The notes under the pieces are model-generated. The model had not been told where the DNA came from, ran no database searches, and saw only the letters and a program-made list of their open reading frames with translations. Of a DNA stretch of 64,000 bases, positions 26,002 to 34,836 are shown piece after piece. Each line of letters begins with the position of its first letter. Within the stretch, counting starts at the first letter, position 1. The stretch is from positions 62,001 through 126,000 of the forward strand of contig NZ_JYKY01000006.1 of assembly GCF_001042985.1 (NCBI RefSeq), given 5' to 3'. Source of the DNA: Pseudomonas lundensis (lineage in GTDB: Bacteria; Pseudomonadota; Gammaproteobacteria; Pseudomonadales; Pseudomonadaceae). The translations under genes and the position numbers were made by a program.

Positions 26002-26784
26002 CTATTTCGCCTGTGCCAGATCACGTAAGAACTGCAGGGCCTCAGTGGCCAGCGGTTGGTACTGATTGAGAATGTCCGCCAGGCTGATCCACAGGATCAC
26101 CATGCCCAGCACCAGGGTCAGCGGAAAGCCGATGGCGAAGATGTTCAGTTGCGGCGCCGCCCGGGTCATGACGCCGAAGGCAATGTTGACCACCAGCAGC
26201 GCGGTAATGGCCGGCAACACCAGCATCAGGGCCGCGCCCAGCACCCAGCCCAGTTTGCCCACCACTTCCCAAAAATGAAGGGTCAATAAACCGCCGCCGA
26301 CCGGCAAGGTGGTAAAGCTCTCGGTGAGCACTTCGAACACCACCAGGTGCCCGTTCATGGACAGGAACAGCAAGGTCACCAGCATGGTGAAAAACTGCCC
26401 GATCACGGCCACGTTAACCCCGTTGGCCGGGTCGACCATGGAGGCGAAGCCCATGCCCATCTGGATCGCGACGATTTGCCCGGCCACCACGAACGCCTGA
26501 AAAAACAGTTGCAGTGAAAACCCGAGCAACGCGCCGATGATGATTTGCTCGGCAATCAACATCAGCCCGCTCAGGTCCAGCGGGTTGACGGTGGGCAGCG
26601 GCGGCAGGCTGGGCACAATGGCCAGGGTAATGGCAATCGACAAAAACAGCTTGATGCGCTTGGGCACCAGGGTCGTGCCGATGATCGGCATGGTGGTCAA
26701 CAGCGCGCCGACCCGAAACAGCGGCAGCATGAAGCTGGCGACCCAAGTACTGATCTGCGCGTCCGTCAGGGCCAGCAGCGACAT
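26002..26784 (-). CDS. fliR: Flagellar export apparatus protein FliR
   Basis: A 260-residue membrane protein with about six helices (LDLSGLMLIAEQIIIGALLG, VNVAVIGQFFTMLVTLLFL) typical of FliR. It forms the export gate core with FliP and FliQ. It starts right behind fliQ and is followed at once by flhB, giving the conserved fliLMNOPQR-flhB order. Confidence 0.97.
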   Translation of the reverse strand: MSLLALTDAQISTWVASFMLPLFRVGALLTTMPIIGTTLVPKRIKLFLSIAITLAIVPSLPPLPTVNPLDLSGLMLIAEQIIIGALLGFSLQLFFQAFVVAGQIVAIQMGMGFASMVDPANGVNVAVIGQFFTMLVTLLFLSMNGHLVVFEVLTESFTTLPVGGGLLTLHFWEVVGKLGWVLGAALMLVLPAITALLVVNIAFGVMTRAAPQLNIFAIGFPLTLVLGMVILWISLADILNQYQPLATEALQFLRDLAQAK

Positions 26785-27054
26785 TTAGCCGATCAACTGC
26801 GGAATGCTGCCGTACAACGACAGGATGTATTCCATGAACGTCTGCACCAGCCACGGCCCGGCCACGATCAGGGTCACGAGCATCACCAGCAAACGCGGGA
26901 GGAAGCTCAGGGTCTGTTCGTTGATTTGGGTGGCCGCCTGGAACATGGCGACCATCAGGCCCACCAGCAGGCTGGGCACCACCAGAACGGCCACCATCAG
27001 GGTGGTCAGCCACAACGCACTGCGAAACAGGTCAACCGCGACTTCTGGGGTCAT
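26785..27054 (-). CDS. fliQ: Flagellar export apparatus protein FliQ
   Basis: An 89-residue protein with two transmembrane helices, beginning MTPEVAVDLFRSALWLTTLM and containing VGLMVAMFQAATQINEQTL, both characteristic of FliQ. It is part of the FliPQR export gate core. It lies directly against fliR and 24 bp after fliP. Confidence 0.97.
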   Translation of the reverse strand: MTPEVAVDLFRSALWLTTLMVAVLVVPSLLVGLMVAMFQAATQINEQTLSFLPRLLVMLVTLIVAGPWLVQTFMEYILSLYGSIPQLIG

Positions 27055-27078
27055 TGCGCATTACTCCCGGGCATGGCG

Positions 27079-27822
27079 TCACACCCCGCCAAAACTGCTG
27101 GCCAGCGTGCCGATAATCAGCGCCCAGCCATCGACCAGCACGAACAGCATGATTTTGAACGGCAACGAAATAATCAGCGGCGACAGCATCATCATGCCCA
27201 TGGCCATCAGCACACTGGCCACTACCAGGTCGATGATCAGGAACGGAATGAAGATCATGAAGCCGATTTGAAACGCGGTTTTCAGTTCCGAGGTGACAAA
27301 CGCCGGCACCAGAATGGTCAGCGGCGCGGCATCCGGGGTGGCGATGTCGGTCCGCTTGGACAGGCGCACGAACAGCTCAAGGTCGCTGCTGCGGGTTTGC
27401 GCCAGCATGAAATCCTTGATCGGGCCTTCGGCCTTGAGGATCGCGTCCTGCGCTGAGAGCTTTTCGGCAAGGTACGGCTGCAAGGCGTTTTGGTTAATTT
27501 TGTCGAACACCGGCGCCATGATGAACATCGTCAGAAACAACGCCATGCCCGTGAGGATCTGGTTGGACGGGGTTTGTTGCAGCCCCAGCGCCTGACGCAG
27601 GATCGAAAACACAATGATGATCCGCGTGAAACTGGTCATCAGCATGACGAACGCCGGGATAAAACTCAGCGCCGTCATGATCAGCAGGATTTGCAGGCTG
27701 ACCGAGTACTCCTGCTGGCCGTCGGCGCCCGTGCCCAGGGTGATGGCCGGAATCGACAACGGATCGGCACCGAACGCCAACGGCGCGGCCAGCGCCAACA
27801 ACAGCGCAACGACTAAACGCAT
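27079..27822 (-). CDS. fliP: Flagellar export apparatus protein FliP
   Basis: A 247-residue protein with a cleavable signal peptide ([19 protein letters not shown]) and four membrane helices. Family sequence is seen in [20 protein letters not shown] and [20 protein letters not shown]. FliP nucleates the FliP5Q4R1 export gate. Its start overlaps the fliO stop (TAATG), so the two are translationally coupled. Confidence 0.97.
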   Translation of the reverse strand: MRLVVALLLALAAPLAFGADPLSIPAITLGTGADGQQEYSVSLQILLIMTALSFIPAFVMLMTSFTRIIIVFSILRQALGLQQTPSNQILTGMALFLTMFIMAPVFDKINQNALQPYLAEKLSAQDAILKAEGPIKDFMLAQTRSSDLELFVRLSKRTDIATPDAAPLTILVPAFVTSELKTAFQIGFMIFIPFLIIDLVVASVLMAMGMMMLSPLIISLPFKIMLFVLVDGWALIIGTLASSFGGV

Positions 27823-28262
27823 TACGGCTTGTCCTTCTGGTTGCCCATCAGTTCCAGCAGGCGCTTGGCAAACTCCGGCGTGGCAGGCTGGGGGGTAGTC
27901 GGCAAGGTCACCGGCTCCTTGAGCACATGCAGCGGCGTGATCCGGCCGGGCGTCAGGCCCAGCAGGATCTGCTCATTGCCCACTTGCACCAGCACCAGAC
28001 GATCACGCGCGCCCAGCGCACGCGAGCTGATCAGTTCAATCACCTGCCCCTGACGCGGCCCGGCGTGCTGAACCCGGCGCAACAGCCAGGCCAGGCCGAA
28101 AATCAGCCCCAGCACCAGCAGCAGGCCCAGCACCAGCTGGGTCAATTGACCGCCGATGCCACTGCCGACCACCGGCGCAGCCGCCGTGGTGGCCGTGACC
28201 ACAGGTTCGGCCGCCAGCACGCTGAACGGGAACGCCAGTAAACCGCCGAGTAACCGCTTCAT
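27822..28262 (-). CDS. fliO: Flagellar assembly protein FliO
   Basis: A 146-residue protein with an N-terminal signal-like segment, one strong transmembrane helix (about residues 38-60, [20 protein letters not shown]) and a cytoplasmic FliO domain ([33 protein letters not shown]). FliO helps assemble the FliP ring. It starts immediately after the fliN stop codon. Sequence outside the core is poorly conserved in this family, so position counts heavily. Confidence 0.93.
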   Translation of the reverse strand: MKRLLGGLLAFPFSVLAAEPVVTATTAAAPVVGSGIGGQLTQLVLGLLLVLGLIFGLAWLLRRVQHAGPRQGQVIELISSRALGARDRLVLVQVGNEQILLGLTPGRITPLHVLKEPVTLPTTPQPATPEFAKRLLELMGNQKDKP

Positions 28263-28730
28263 TCAGCGCAGCTTCTTGATGCGTTCGCTTGGGCTGATGA
28301 CGTCCGTCAGGCGAATGCCGAACTTTTCGTTCACCACCACCACTTCGCCGTGCGCAATCAGCGTGCCGTTGACCAGCACGTCCAGCGGCTCACCGGCCAG
28401 ACGGTCCAGTTCAATTACCGAGCCCTGGTTGAGTTGCAGCAGGTTACGGATGTTGATGTCGGTGCTGCCCACTTCCATGGAGATGGACACCGGAATATCC
28501 AGAATCACGTCCAGGTTGGGGCCGTCCAGCGTGACCGGCTCGTTGTTGCGCGGCACGCTGCCGAATTCTTCCATCGGCACGCGGTTGGACGACGGGGCCT
28601 TGGCCGCATCGGCCGCCAGCAAGGCGTCAATGTCGTGTTGGCCCACATCGCCGGTTTCTTCCAGTGCAGCCGCCCATTCATCGGCCAGCGCCTGGTCTTC
28701 GGCGGAAGTTATTTCGTGTTCGTCAGCCAT
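28263..28730 (-). CDS. fliN: Flagellar motor switch protein FliN
   Basis: A 155-residue protein starting MADEHEITSAEDQALADEWA. Its C-terminal SpoA domain has LDVILDIPVSISMEVGSTDI and GEPLDVLVNGTLIAHGEVVV. FliN builds the lower C-ring and binds FliH and CheY-P. I chose the second of two adjacent ATGs (28730), which has the better distance from the GAGGA site. An open frame further upstream is unsupported. Confidence 0.95.
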   Translation of the reverse strand: MADEHEITSAEDQALADEWAAALEETGDVGQHDIDALLAADAAKAPSSNRVPMEEFGSVPRNNEPVTLDGPNLDVILDIPVSISMEVGSTDINIRNLLQLNQGSVIELDRLAGEPLDVLVNGTLIAHGEVVVVNEKFGIRLTDVISPSERIKKLR

Positions 28731-28786
28731 CATTTGTCCTCGGCGGGCAGTCAATCAGTTACACAGCGAATTCTTGAAACCGGCGC

Positions 28787-29755
28787 TTAGCGCCGGTCGA
28801 TGGGCTCAACCACTTGCAGGGCGAGATTGCCCTTGTGCGAGCCCAGTTTGACCTTGAACGACGGCACGCCATTGGCACGCATGACCAGCTCGTCCTGCAG
28901 CTCGATGGGGATCACGTCGCCGGGCTGCATGTGCAGAATGTCCCGCAGCCGCAACTGGCGACGGGCCACCGTGGCACTGAGCGGCACGCTGACGTCGAGT
29001 ACGTCTTCACGCAGCGCTTTGCTCCAGCGTTCGTCCTGATCGTCGAGGTCGGACTGGAAACCGGCGTCGAGCATCTCGCGCACCGGCTCGATCATCGAAT
29101 ACGGCATGGTCACGTGCAGGTCGCCGCCACCGCCGTCCAGCTCGATGTGGAAGGTGGAGACCACAATCGCCTCGCTCGGGCCGACGATGTTGGCCATGGC
29201 CGGGTTCACTTCCGAGTTGATGTACTCGAAATTGACTTCCATGATCGCCTGCCAGGCTTCTTTCAAGTCGATGAAAGCCTGCTCCAGCACCATGCGCACC
29301 ACGCGCAACTCGGTGGGCGTGAATTCACGGCCCTCGATCTTGGCGTGACGCCCGTCGCCGCCGAAGAAGTTGTCCACCAGCTTGAACACCAACTTGGCGT
29401 CCAGGATGAACAGCGCCGTGCCACGCAGCGGCTTGATCTTGACCAGGTTCAAACTGGTGGGCACGTACAGCGAATGCACGTACTCACCGAACTTCATCAC
29501 CTGCACCCCGCCCACGGCCACGTCGGCCGAGCGGCGCAGCATGTTGAACATACTGATGCGGGTGTAGCGCGCGAAACGCTCGTTGATCATTTCGAGGGTC
29601 GGCATGCGCCCGCGAACAATACGGTCCTGACTGGTCAGGTCGTAACTTTTGACACTGCCGGGTTCGGCAGCCATTTCGGTCTGTACCAGACCGTCATCGA
29701 CGCCATGCAACAGCGCATCGATCTCATCCTGGGACAGCAGGTCTTGCACGGCCAT
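28787..29755 (-). CDS. fliM: Flagellar motor switch protein FliM
   Basis: A 322-residue protein with the N-terminal CheY-binding peptide LLSQDEIDALLHG, a middle CheC-like domain (MFNMLRRSADVAVGGVQVMK) and a C-terminal SpoA domain (LRDILHMQPGDVIPIEL). FliM links FliG to FliN in the C-ring and receives CheY-P. It follows fliL by nine bases and precedes fliN. Confidence 0.98.
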   Translation of the reverse strand: MAVQDLLSQDEIDALLHGVDDGLVQTEMAAEPGSVKSYDLTSQDRIVRGRMPTLEMINERFARYTRISMFNMLRRSADVAVGGVQVMKFGEYVHSLYVPTSLNLVKIKPLRGTALFILDAKLVFKLVDNFFGGDGRHAKIEGREFTPTELRVVRMVLEQAFIDLKEAWQAIMEVNFEYINSEVNPAMANIVGPSEAIVVSTFHIELDGGGGDLHVTMPYSMIEPVREMLDAGFQSDLDDQDERWSKALREDVLDVSVPLSATVARRQLRLRDILHMQPGDVIPIELQDELVMRANGVPSFKVKLGSHKGNLALQVVEPIDRR

Positions 29756-29764
29756 GTCGTGATC

Positions 29765-30256
29765 CTACTGCAATACGAAGTTAGTAAAGAGCACCTGATC
29801 GACCACCACTTTGCCCAGCTCTTTTTGCGCAACGGCTTGCACACTGGCAGTGGCTTTTTGACGCAACATTTCCTGGCCAACCGGCGTGGCGATGCTGTCG
29901 AAGGTTTCCCCGGAGAACAGCATGACCAGGTTGTTGCGGATCACCGGCATGTGAACCTTGAGCGCGTCCAGATCGGCCTGGTTACGGGCTTGCAGGGTCA
30001 TGCTCACTTGCATGTAGCGCTGGCGGCCATTGGCGTTGTAATTGAGCACAAACGCAGGCGCCATCGGCTCGTAGATCGCCGGGACTTTAGCGTTCGGGTC
30101 AACCACCACCTCGGGCTTGCTCTGGGCGCTGTGCATGAAATACCAGGTGGCGCCCACGGACAGGCCAATCGCCAGCAGCAACGCCACGACGATCAGGATA
30201 ATCAGCTTGAGTTTGCCTTTCTGGGCGGGGTCTTTCACTGCGTCGCTCTTCGCCAT
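29765..30256 (-). CDS. fliL: Flagellar basal body-associated protein FliL
   Basis: A 163-residue protein with one N-terminal transmembrane helix (about residues 17-38, KLIILIVVALLLAIGLSVGA) and a periplasmic stomatin-like domain ending in ELGKVVVDQVLFTNFVLQ. FliL surrounds and supports stator units. It is the first gene of fliLMNOPQR-flhB and has its own RpoN promoter about 50 bp upstream. Confidence 0.96.
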   Translation of the reverse strand: MAKSDAVKDPAQKGKLKLIILIVVALLLAIGLSVGATWYFMHSAQSKPEVVVDPNAKVPAIYEPMAPAFVLNYNANGRQRYMQVSMTLQARNQADLDALKVHMPVIRNNLVMLFSGETFDSIATPVGQEMLRQKATASVQAVAQKELGKVVVDQVLFTNFVLQ

Positions 30257-30306
30257 GCCAATAATCCGTCACTATTCGGTTTTCACAGGTGCATGGCTAG
30301 GCAAGA

Positions 30307-30321
30307 GCAAGTGTTATGCCA
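30307..30321 (-). promoter_or_regulatory. RpoN (sigma-54) promoter of the fliL operon
   Basis: The minus strand reads TGGCATAACACTTGC, with GG-N10-GC spacing and only one mismatch in the -24 hexamer. It stands 50 bp before the fliL start. Confidence 0.8.
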
Positions 30322-30420
30322 GAAGTGAGTGTCGGGCGGGCATTGTTTGGCGTGAGCGGGGTTGGGGCGCGATGGCACGGCGATAACCGCGCGGTGCGCG
30401 GCAGCGACTGCACCGTTAAG

Positions 30421-30444
30421 GGGAGCCGCTGCGCAAGGCTGCGA
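30421..30444. repeat. REP-like half element after fliK
   Basis: GAGCCGCTGCGCAAGGCTGC is a sequence common in Pseudomonas REP elements. It lies between the fliK stop and the fliL promoter. The flanking bases contain GATAACC and GGCTC/GAGCC-type inverted pieces that could fold, but there is no U-tract. Confidence 0.4.
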
Positions 30445-30452
30445 GCCAGTTA

Positions 30453-31802
30453 TCAGGCGTAGTAATCCACCGCACTGGAGCCCAGGATCACACTTGGCGC
30501 TGCGGCTTCAACGGCCGCCACGGACAGGTCGTCCTCCACAGTGCCGTCCGCCCGCCCACCGTTGCCTGTGCCATTGGCGCGGTGCTGGCCTTGTTGCTCC
30601 TGACCCTGGCCCTGCCAATTGCGCGATTGATCCGACACGTTGACGTCCACTTGCCCCATGCCCTGCTGGGCGAACATCTCACGCAGACGGTGCATCTGCC
30701 CTTCCAGCGCTTCACGCACACCGGCGTGGCCGCTCATGAAGTTCACTTGCGCCGGCTGATCGGCCGCGATGTTGACGCGGATGTCCAGTCGCCCCAGTTC
30801 GGCGGGTTCCAGCTGAATGTCCGCCGACTTGAGGTTGGCGCTGGACAGGTACATCACCCGGTTGACCACTTCTTCAGACCAGCCGTTCTGATGCATGGCC
30901 AAGGGCTGGTTGACCGGCAAGGCATTGGCGGTTTTGGGCACCGCGGCCTGGGTCAAGGCCGCCAGACGATTGGCGAAGTCGTCGACACGGGTGTCGCTGG
31001 AGGCGCTTTTCAAGTCTTTAAGGCCATCGTCCACCAACCCCTTGAAGGCCTTTTCGCCGCCCTCGCCGGTGGTTTGGGAGTCGGTTTTCGGCTCGATCAG
31101 CAGGGCCATGCCGCTGGCCTGCCCCTGGGTTTGAGCAGCCGGTGCAGTGGTATCAGCAGAGGTGCTTTTGGTCGGCGCCTGACTGCTGGCGGACACGTGC
31201 CCGCCCTGCTCCATGGCCAGGCGCACCGCCGGCAGGTCGTCGAGGGGATCGGCCTCGGGGTCGAAGGTGTCATCGGCCACCGGCTGAGGTTGAACCGCAG
31301 CCGACGTGGCCGCCGCAGCCGCCGCAGCCAGTTGCGGCGCCTGCACCTCGGGTGGTGGCGCAACAGCGTCAACCGGCACCTCCGCCACCGGCGGTGTCAG
31401 CGGGGTGGTCGGGGCCACGGGCGTCAGCGCGGACGGATCGGTGGAAGCCACGTCATCGGACGCCGACGTCGTGCTGGCGTCCTGGTCATCACGGGCATTG
31501 TCGGCGCGCTTGCCGCCAGGCAAGGGTTTGCCGCTATCGGCAACGTTCGCCGGTTTGCCAGCGCTTTTGTCGTTGCGCACATCAGGCCTGGCTGGCGCAT
31601 CCGTCCCCTTGTCGCGCGACGGTTTGGCGACTTTATCGGCGGCATTGGACGCGGTGTCTTGCGACGCCTTGGCGTACACCTTCGAGAACGGCGCCCCCCC
31701 GGTTTTGTTGGGCTCAACAGCAGGCTGGGACGCATTGGCCGCGGCGGCTTTGGACGCAGCGGCGGCAGGTGTCTGAAGAAGCGGGTTGGCGGCAAGCGGC
31801 AT
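30453..31802 (-). CDS. fliK: Flagellar hook-length control protein FliK
   Basis: A 449-residue secreted ruler protein. Residues 1-300 are low-complexity Ala/Pro/Asp/Thr-rich. The C-terminal Flg_hook domain (about 315-410) has LQLEPAELGRLDIRVNIAAD and VREALEGQMHRLREMFAQQG. A Gln/Gly-rich stretch follows. FliK measures hook length and triggers the FlhB switch. It has its own RpoN promoter 50 bp upstream. In this genome it lies between hptB and fliL. Confidence 0.95.
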   Translation of the reverse strand: MPLAANPLLQTPAAAASKAAAANASQPAVEPNKTGGAPFSKVYAKASQDTASNAADKVAKPSRDKGTDAPARPDVRNDKSAGKPANVADSGKPLPGGKRADNARDDQDASTTSASDDVASTDPSALTPVAPTTPLTPPVAEVPVDAVAPPPEVQAPQLAAAAAAATSAAVQPQPVADDTFDPEADPLDDLPAVRLAMEQGGHVSASSQAPTKSTSADTTAPAAQTQGQASGMALLIEPKTDSQTTGEGGEKAFKGLVDDGLKDLKSASSDTRVDDFANRLAALTQAAVPKTANALPVNQPLAMHQNGWSEEVVNRVMYLSSANLKSADIQLEPAELGRLDIRVNIAADQPAQVNFMSGHAGVREALEGQMHRLREMFAQQGMGQVDVNVSDQSRNWQGQGQEQQGQHRANGTGNGGRADGTVEDDLSVAAVEAAAPSVILGSSAVDYYA

Positions 31803-31852
31803 GTAAGGTCTCCACTGTACGGGCTGGCGTAGGTACAGGTCAGAGATTCAGA

Positions 31853-31867
31853 GCAAGGTTCGGGCCA
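31853..31867 (-). promoter_or_regulatory. RpoN (sigma-54) promoter of fliK
   Basis: The minus strand reads TGGCCCGAACCTTGC, with exact GG-N10-GC spacing and a consensus TTGC. It stands 50 bp before the fliK ATG, in the gap after hptB. Confidence 0.72.
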
Positions 31868-31879
31868 GCTTTGCGCCCA

Positions 31880-32242
31880 TCAGTGGGAAACCACGTGTGC
31901 CACCCCGCAGCGCTTGCGTTCGGCGCTGTACAGTCGGCGCACGGTTTGATATTCACGGTCGATTTTCAGCACCAGCGCTTCGATGCCGTCCACCGGCATT
32001 TTTTGCACCCCGGCTTCGAGTTCAGCGCACAAGCGCGCCAAACGAATGGCACCCATGTTGCTGCTGCTGCCTTTAAAGCTGTGGGCAACCGCCATCAGCT
32101 CGGTAGGACCACGCGCCAGATGCAATTGCTGCAGACGTTCGTCCGAGTCCGCGATAAAGGTGTCCAGCAGGTCGGCAAACCCGCCCTCCATCACGTCACG
32201 CAATGCGCTCACAACAGCCGGGTCCATGTGTAAATCAGACAC
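31880..32242 (-). CDS. hptB: Histidine phosphotransfer protein HptB
   Basis: A 120-residue Hpt protein with the phosphorylatable His54 in AVAHSFKGSSSNMGA. In P. aeruginosa HptB receives phosphate from several hybrid kinases and passes it to HsbR, controlling the HsbA switch and the Gac/Rsm output that selects between motility and biofilm. The start is GTG (32242), supported by AAGGAG seven bases upstream. It directly follows hsbR. Confidence 0.88.
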   Translation of the reverse strand: MSDLHMDPAVVSALRDVMEGGFADLLDTFIADSDERLQQLHLARGPTELMAVAHSFKGSSSNMGAIRLARLCAELEAGVQKMPVDGIEALVLKIDREYQTVRRLYSAERKRCGVAHVVSH

Positions 32243-32273
32243 TTGTTCACTCCTTGATCAAGAATGGGGCGGA

Positions 32274-33989
32274 TTATGCCAGAGCCTCCCACGAAAACTC
32301 CACGTACGCGCTGCGACCATCGTCTGACCAGCGCGCCGCAGGACACAGTTGACGCACCAGGCTCACGCCGCGCCCCGACAGGCGCCCTTTGTCCAGGGGA
32401 CGCGCCAATACGTTGTGGACATCGAATCCTTTTCCGCTGTCTTCAACTTGTATCACTAAACGTCCACCGTTGAGCATAGGCTCAACCCGCAGGTGCAGCC
32501 GGACAAATCCTTCTTTAAGGGCTGCCAGCCGCTCTTCCCGGCGCTGGTAATACTGCGCGAACCCGGCGGCGTTGCGCTTGATTCGCGAGTCGAGCCCCAA
32601 CACGCCATGCTCTAGGGCATTGGCGTACAGCTCGGCCAGCACCGCGTGGATCACCGCCCCCTGCGTACGCAGCCCATGGACTTCCATCAACAACTGCAAC
32701 AGGTAGGGCAACGGGTTGAACTGTTGCAGGGATTGGGCGCGAAACTCAAAGCTGGCCGACCAGTCCAGCGGGCTGCAACGCCCGCTGTCGGCGTAGAGAA
32801 TCGGCGGCAGGTCCCAGGTGTGTGGCAGTTGCGATGTGATTTGCACCAGGCTCACGTCATCGCGCTTTTGCCCCTGGAAATCGCGCAGCGCCTGCACCAC
32901 CTCATCAATCAGGTGTGCCGGGTCCCGATTACGGGCAAACACCCGCTCCAGCCCTTGCACGCCAAACAGTTGTTCATCGTGGCCTGCAGTATCGATGACC
33001 CCGTCCGAGAGTAAAAACAGCTGATCGCCCGGCGCCATGGGCAGCACCTCGGTGGCGTCGTCAAAGGTGTCGCTGGTGAGCACCCCCAACGGCAAGTGCC
33101 GGGACGGCAACGGCGTGCGCTCGCCGCTGGCCTGGGCATGCAAGTAGCCATCCGGCATGCCGCCATTCCATAGTTCGACGATACGCCGCTGGGCACTCAC
33201 GCACGCCAGCGCGGCGCAGCAAAACATGTCCACGGGCAGGATGCGTTTGAGCTTGGCGTTCATCTCACGCAGGATTTCCGCCAGGCCATAGCCTTTGGCC
33301 GTCATGCTGTAGAACACCTCCGCCAGCGGCATGGCGCCGATGGCGGCGGGCAACCCGTGGCCGGTGAAGTCGCCCAGCAACACGTGGGTATCGCCGGTGG
33401 GGGTGTAGGCCGCCAGTAATAAATCGCCGTCGAACAAGGCATAAGGCGACTGCAAATACTGAATATTCGACGCCTTCAAACACCCGGAGTGCGCGACCCG
33501 GTCAAACACGGCCTTGGCCACTCGCTGTTCATTGAGCAGGTAGGTGTTGTGCCGGGCGATCAGGTTGCGTTGCTGCAACACCGTGTCCTGCAAGCGCCGC
33601 AAACGGTCCATGACGGTGATCTTGGCGGCCAGCACCTGCGGGTTGTAGGGCTTGATCAGCACATCATCGCCCCCGGCTTCCATCGCACGGGTCAAGGCGT
33701 CAGCGTGTTCGAGCGAGGTGAGGAAAATGATCGGCACCAGCGTCTCACCGGCCAGCGCCTTGATCTGCCGCGTGGCTTCAAAGCCGTCCATGACCGGCAT
33801 CAGCGCGTCCATCAGCACCAGTTGCGGGCGCTGCTCGGCAAACAGCGCCACCGCTTCGGCGCCATCGGCAGCCAGCAACACGCGATGCCCCTGCTTGCTG
33901 ACAATGCGCGAAAGCAACAAGCGATCGACCGCACTGTCTTCAGCGATCAGCAGGGTGAGCGGCTGGATGTCTGCGTGTGACCCGTTCAA
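32274..33989 (-). CDS. hsbR: HsbR: receiver / PP2C phosphatase / anti-sigma kinase fusion
   Basis: A 571-residue protein in three parts. A receiver has acceptor Asp61 (LVLMDALMPVMDG). A PP2C-type serine phosphatase (about 150-390) has VLLGDFTGHGLPAAIGAMPL and QLFLLSDGVIDTAG. A C-terminal HATPase kinase-like domain (about 430-570) has ALEHGVLGLD and VQVEDSGKGFD-like motifs. In P. aeruginosa HsbR phosphorylates or dephosphorylates HsbA depending on phosphate input from HptB. The first in-frame start is a TTG overlapping the hsbA stop (TTGA); no later ATG would keep the receiver, so coupled translation from TTG is likely. Confidence 0.9.
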   Translation of the reverse strand: MNGSHADIQPLTLLIAEDSAVDRLLLSRIVSKQGHRVLLAADGAEAVALFAEQRPQLVLMDALMPVMDGFEATRQIKALAGETLVPIIFLTSLEHADALTRAMEAGGDDVLIKPYNPQVLAAKITVMDRLRRLQDTVLQQRNLIARHNTYLLNEQRVAKAVFDRVAHSGCLKASNIQYLQSPYALFDGDLLLAAYTPTGDTHVLLGDFTGHGLPAAIGAMPLAEVFYSMTAKGYGLAEILREMNAKLKRILPVDMFCCAALACVSAQRRIVELWNGGMPDGYLHAQASGERTPLPSRHLPLGVLTSDTFDDATEVLPMAPGDQLFLLSDGVIDTAGHDEQLFGVQGLERVFARNRDPAHLIDEVVQALRDFQGQKRDDVSLVQITSQLPHTWDLPPILYADSGRCSPLDWSASFEFRAQSLQQFNPLPYLLQLLMEVHGLRTQGAVIHAVLAELYANALEHGVLGLDSRIKRNAAGFAQYYQRREERLAALKEGFVRLHLRVEPMLNGGRLVIQVEDSGKGFDVHNVLARPLDKGRLSGRGVSLVRQLCPAARWSDDGRSAYVEFSWEALA

Positions 33990-34291
33990 CTGATATCAAA
34001 CAGCTTGTCGAAGTTGGACGTGGCGAAGATTTTGCGCACGCCGGCATTGCAATTGACGATCCGCACATCCGACTCATCGCCCCCGGCGTAGTCACGCAAC
34101 AGCAACAGCATGCCCAGCGCAGAACTGTCGACGTAAGTCGTGTCCTTGAGGTCAACCACAAACTGATCAGGTCTGTGGTCCAGCCGTTCGTAAGCGTGCC
34201 TGAAATCTTGATGCTGGACGAAATCAAAACGCCCCTTGATCGTTAACGTCAGTTTTCTACCATCGGCCGTGAGTTCTGAAGTGACAGCCAT
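33986..34291 (-). CDS. hsbA: Anti-anti-sigma factor HsbA (STAS domain)
   Basis: A 101-residue STAS-domain protein, MAVTSELTADGRKLTLTIKG, with the phospho-switch serine at Ser56 in TTYVDSSALGMLL. HsbA in P. aeruginosa binds FlgM when unphosphorylated, freeing FliA, and a diguanylate cyclase partner when phosphorylated, so it couples HptB signalling to motility. The start is the ATG at 34291, nine bases after AGGA; a GTG two codons upstream is less well spaced. The gene lies after fliJ. Confidence 0.9.
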   Translation of the reverse strand: MAVTSELTADGRKLTLTIKGRFDFVQHQDFRHAYERLDHRPDQFVVDLKDTTYVDSSALGMLLLLRDYAGGDESDVRIVNCNAGVRKIFATSNFDKLFDIS

Positions 34292-34377
34292 GCGCACGCA
34301 TCCTTATCTGAGGTCGGGTGCCCAGAACTATAGACGGCGATGACGATTTCACCTCCCGTGGCGGGAATCCGGCGGGC

Positions 34378-34830
34378 TTATAACGTGTCGCGGCGCTGCA
34401 GGCGCTGGGACAGCTCGTCCATCAGCTTTTGTTCGCGCTTGTCTTCCAGCTGCCGCGCTTCGTCGGCGTAGCGTTGCACCAATTTGCGCAATCCTTCGAC
34501 CCGGGCGTAGGCCTGCTGCCAGGTTTCACGGGCTTTATTGAGGTTGTTTTCGTGCCAGACCAAACTCTGCCGTTGCTGAGAGACAGCGGTTTCAAGCTGG
34601 TTGAGAAAGTACTGGTAACTGCGCAGCCATTGCCCTGACACGCCCTGGCTGCCACGGTCGACCCATTGCGACTGGTACTCGGCGCGGAAGTTTTCCAGGT
34701 CGCCCAGCTTGCTGTTGGCCAGGTTCACTTGCCCCTGAAAATGCCCGAGACGCTGCGCAGCGGCTTTTTCGGCGCTTTCGGCCATGTCCACCACTGGCGC
34801 CAGACGCGCCGCTCTTCCCCCGCTGGCCAT
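34378..34830 (-). CDS. fliJ: Flagellar export chaperone FliJ
   Basis: A 150-residue protein that is almost wholly coiled coil and rich in Gln, Arg and Leu (AAAQRLGHFQGQVNLANSKL; VQRYADEARQLEDKREQKLM). FliJ is the central stalk of the FliI ATPase and contacts FlhA. It starts six bases after the fliI stop. The family is weakly conserved; position and coiled-coil pattern support the call. Confidence 0.93.
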   Translation of the reverse strand: MASGGRAARLAPVVDMAESAEKAAAQRLGHFQGQVNLANSKLGDLENFRAEYQSQWVDRGSQGVSGQWLRSYQYFLNQLETAVSQQRQSLVWHENNLNKARETWQQAYARVEGLRKLVQRYADEARQLEDKREQKLMDELSQRLQRRDTL

Positions 34831-34836
34831 CAGGGA

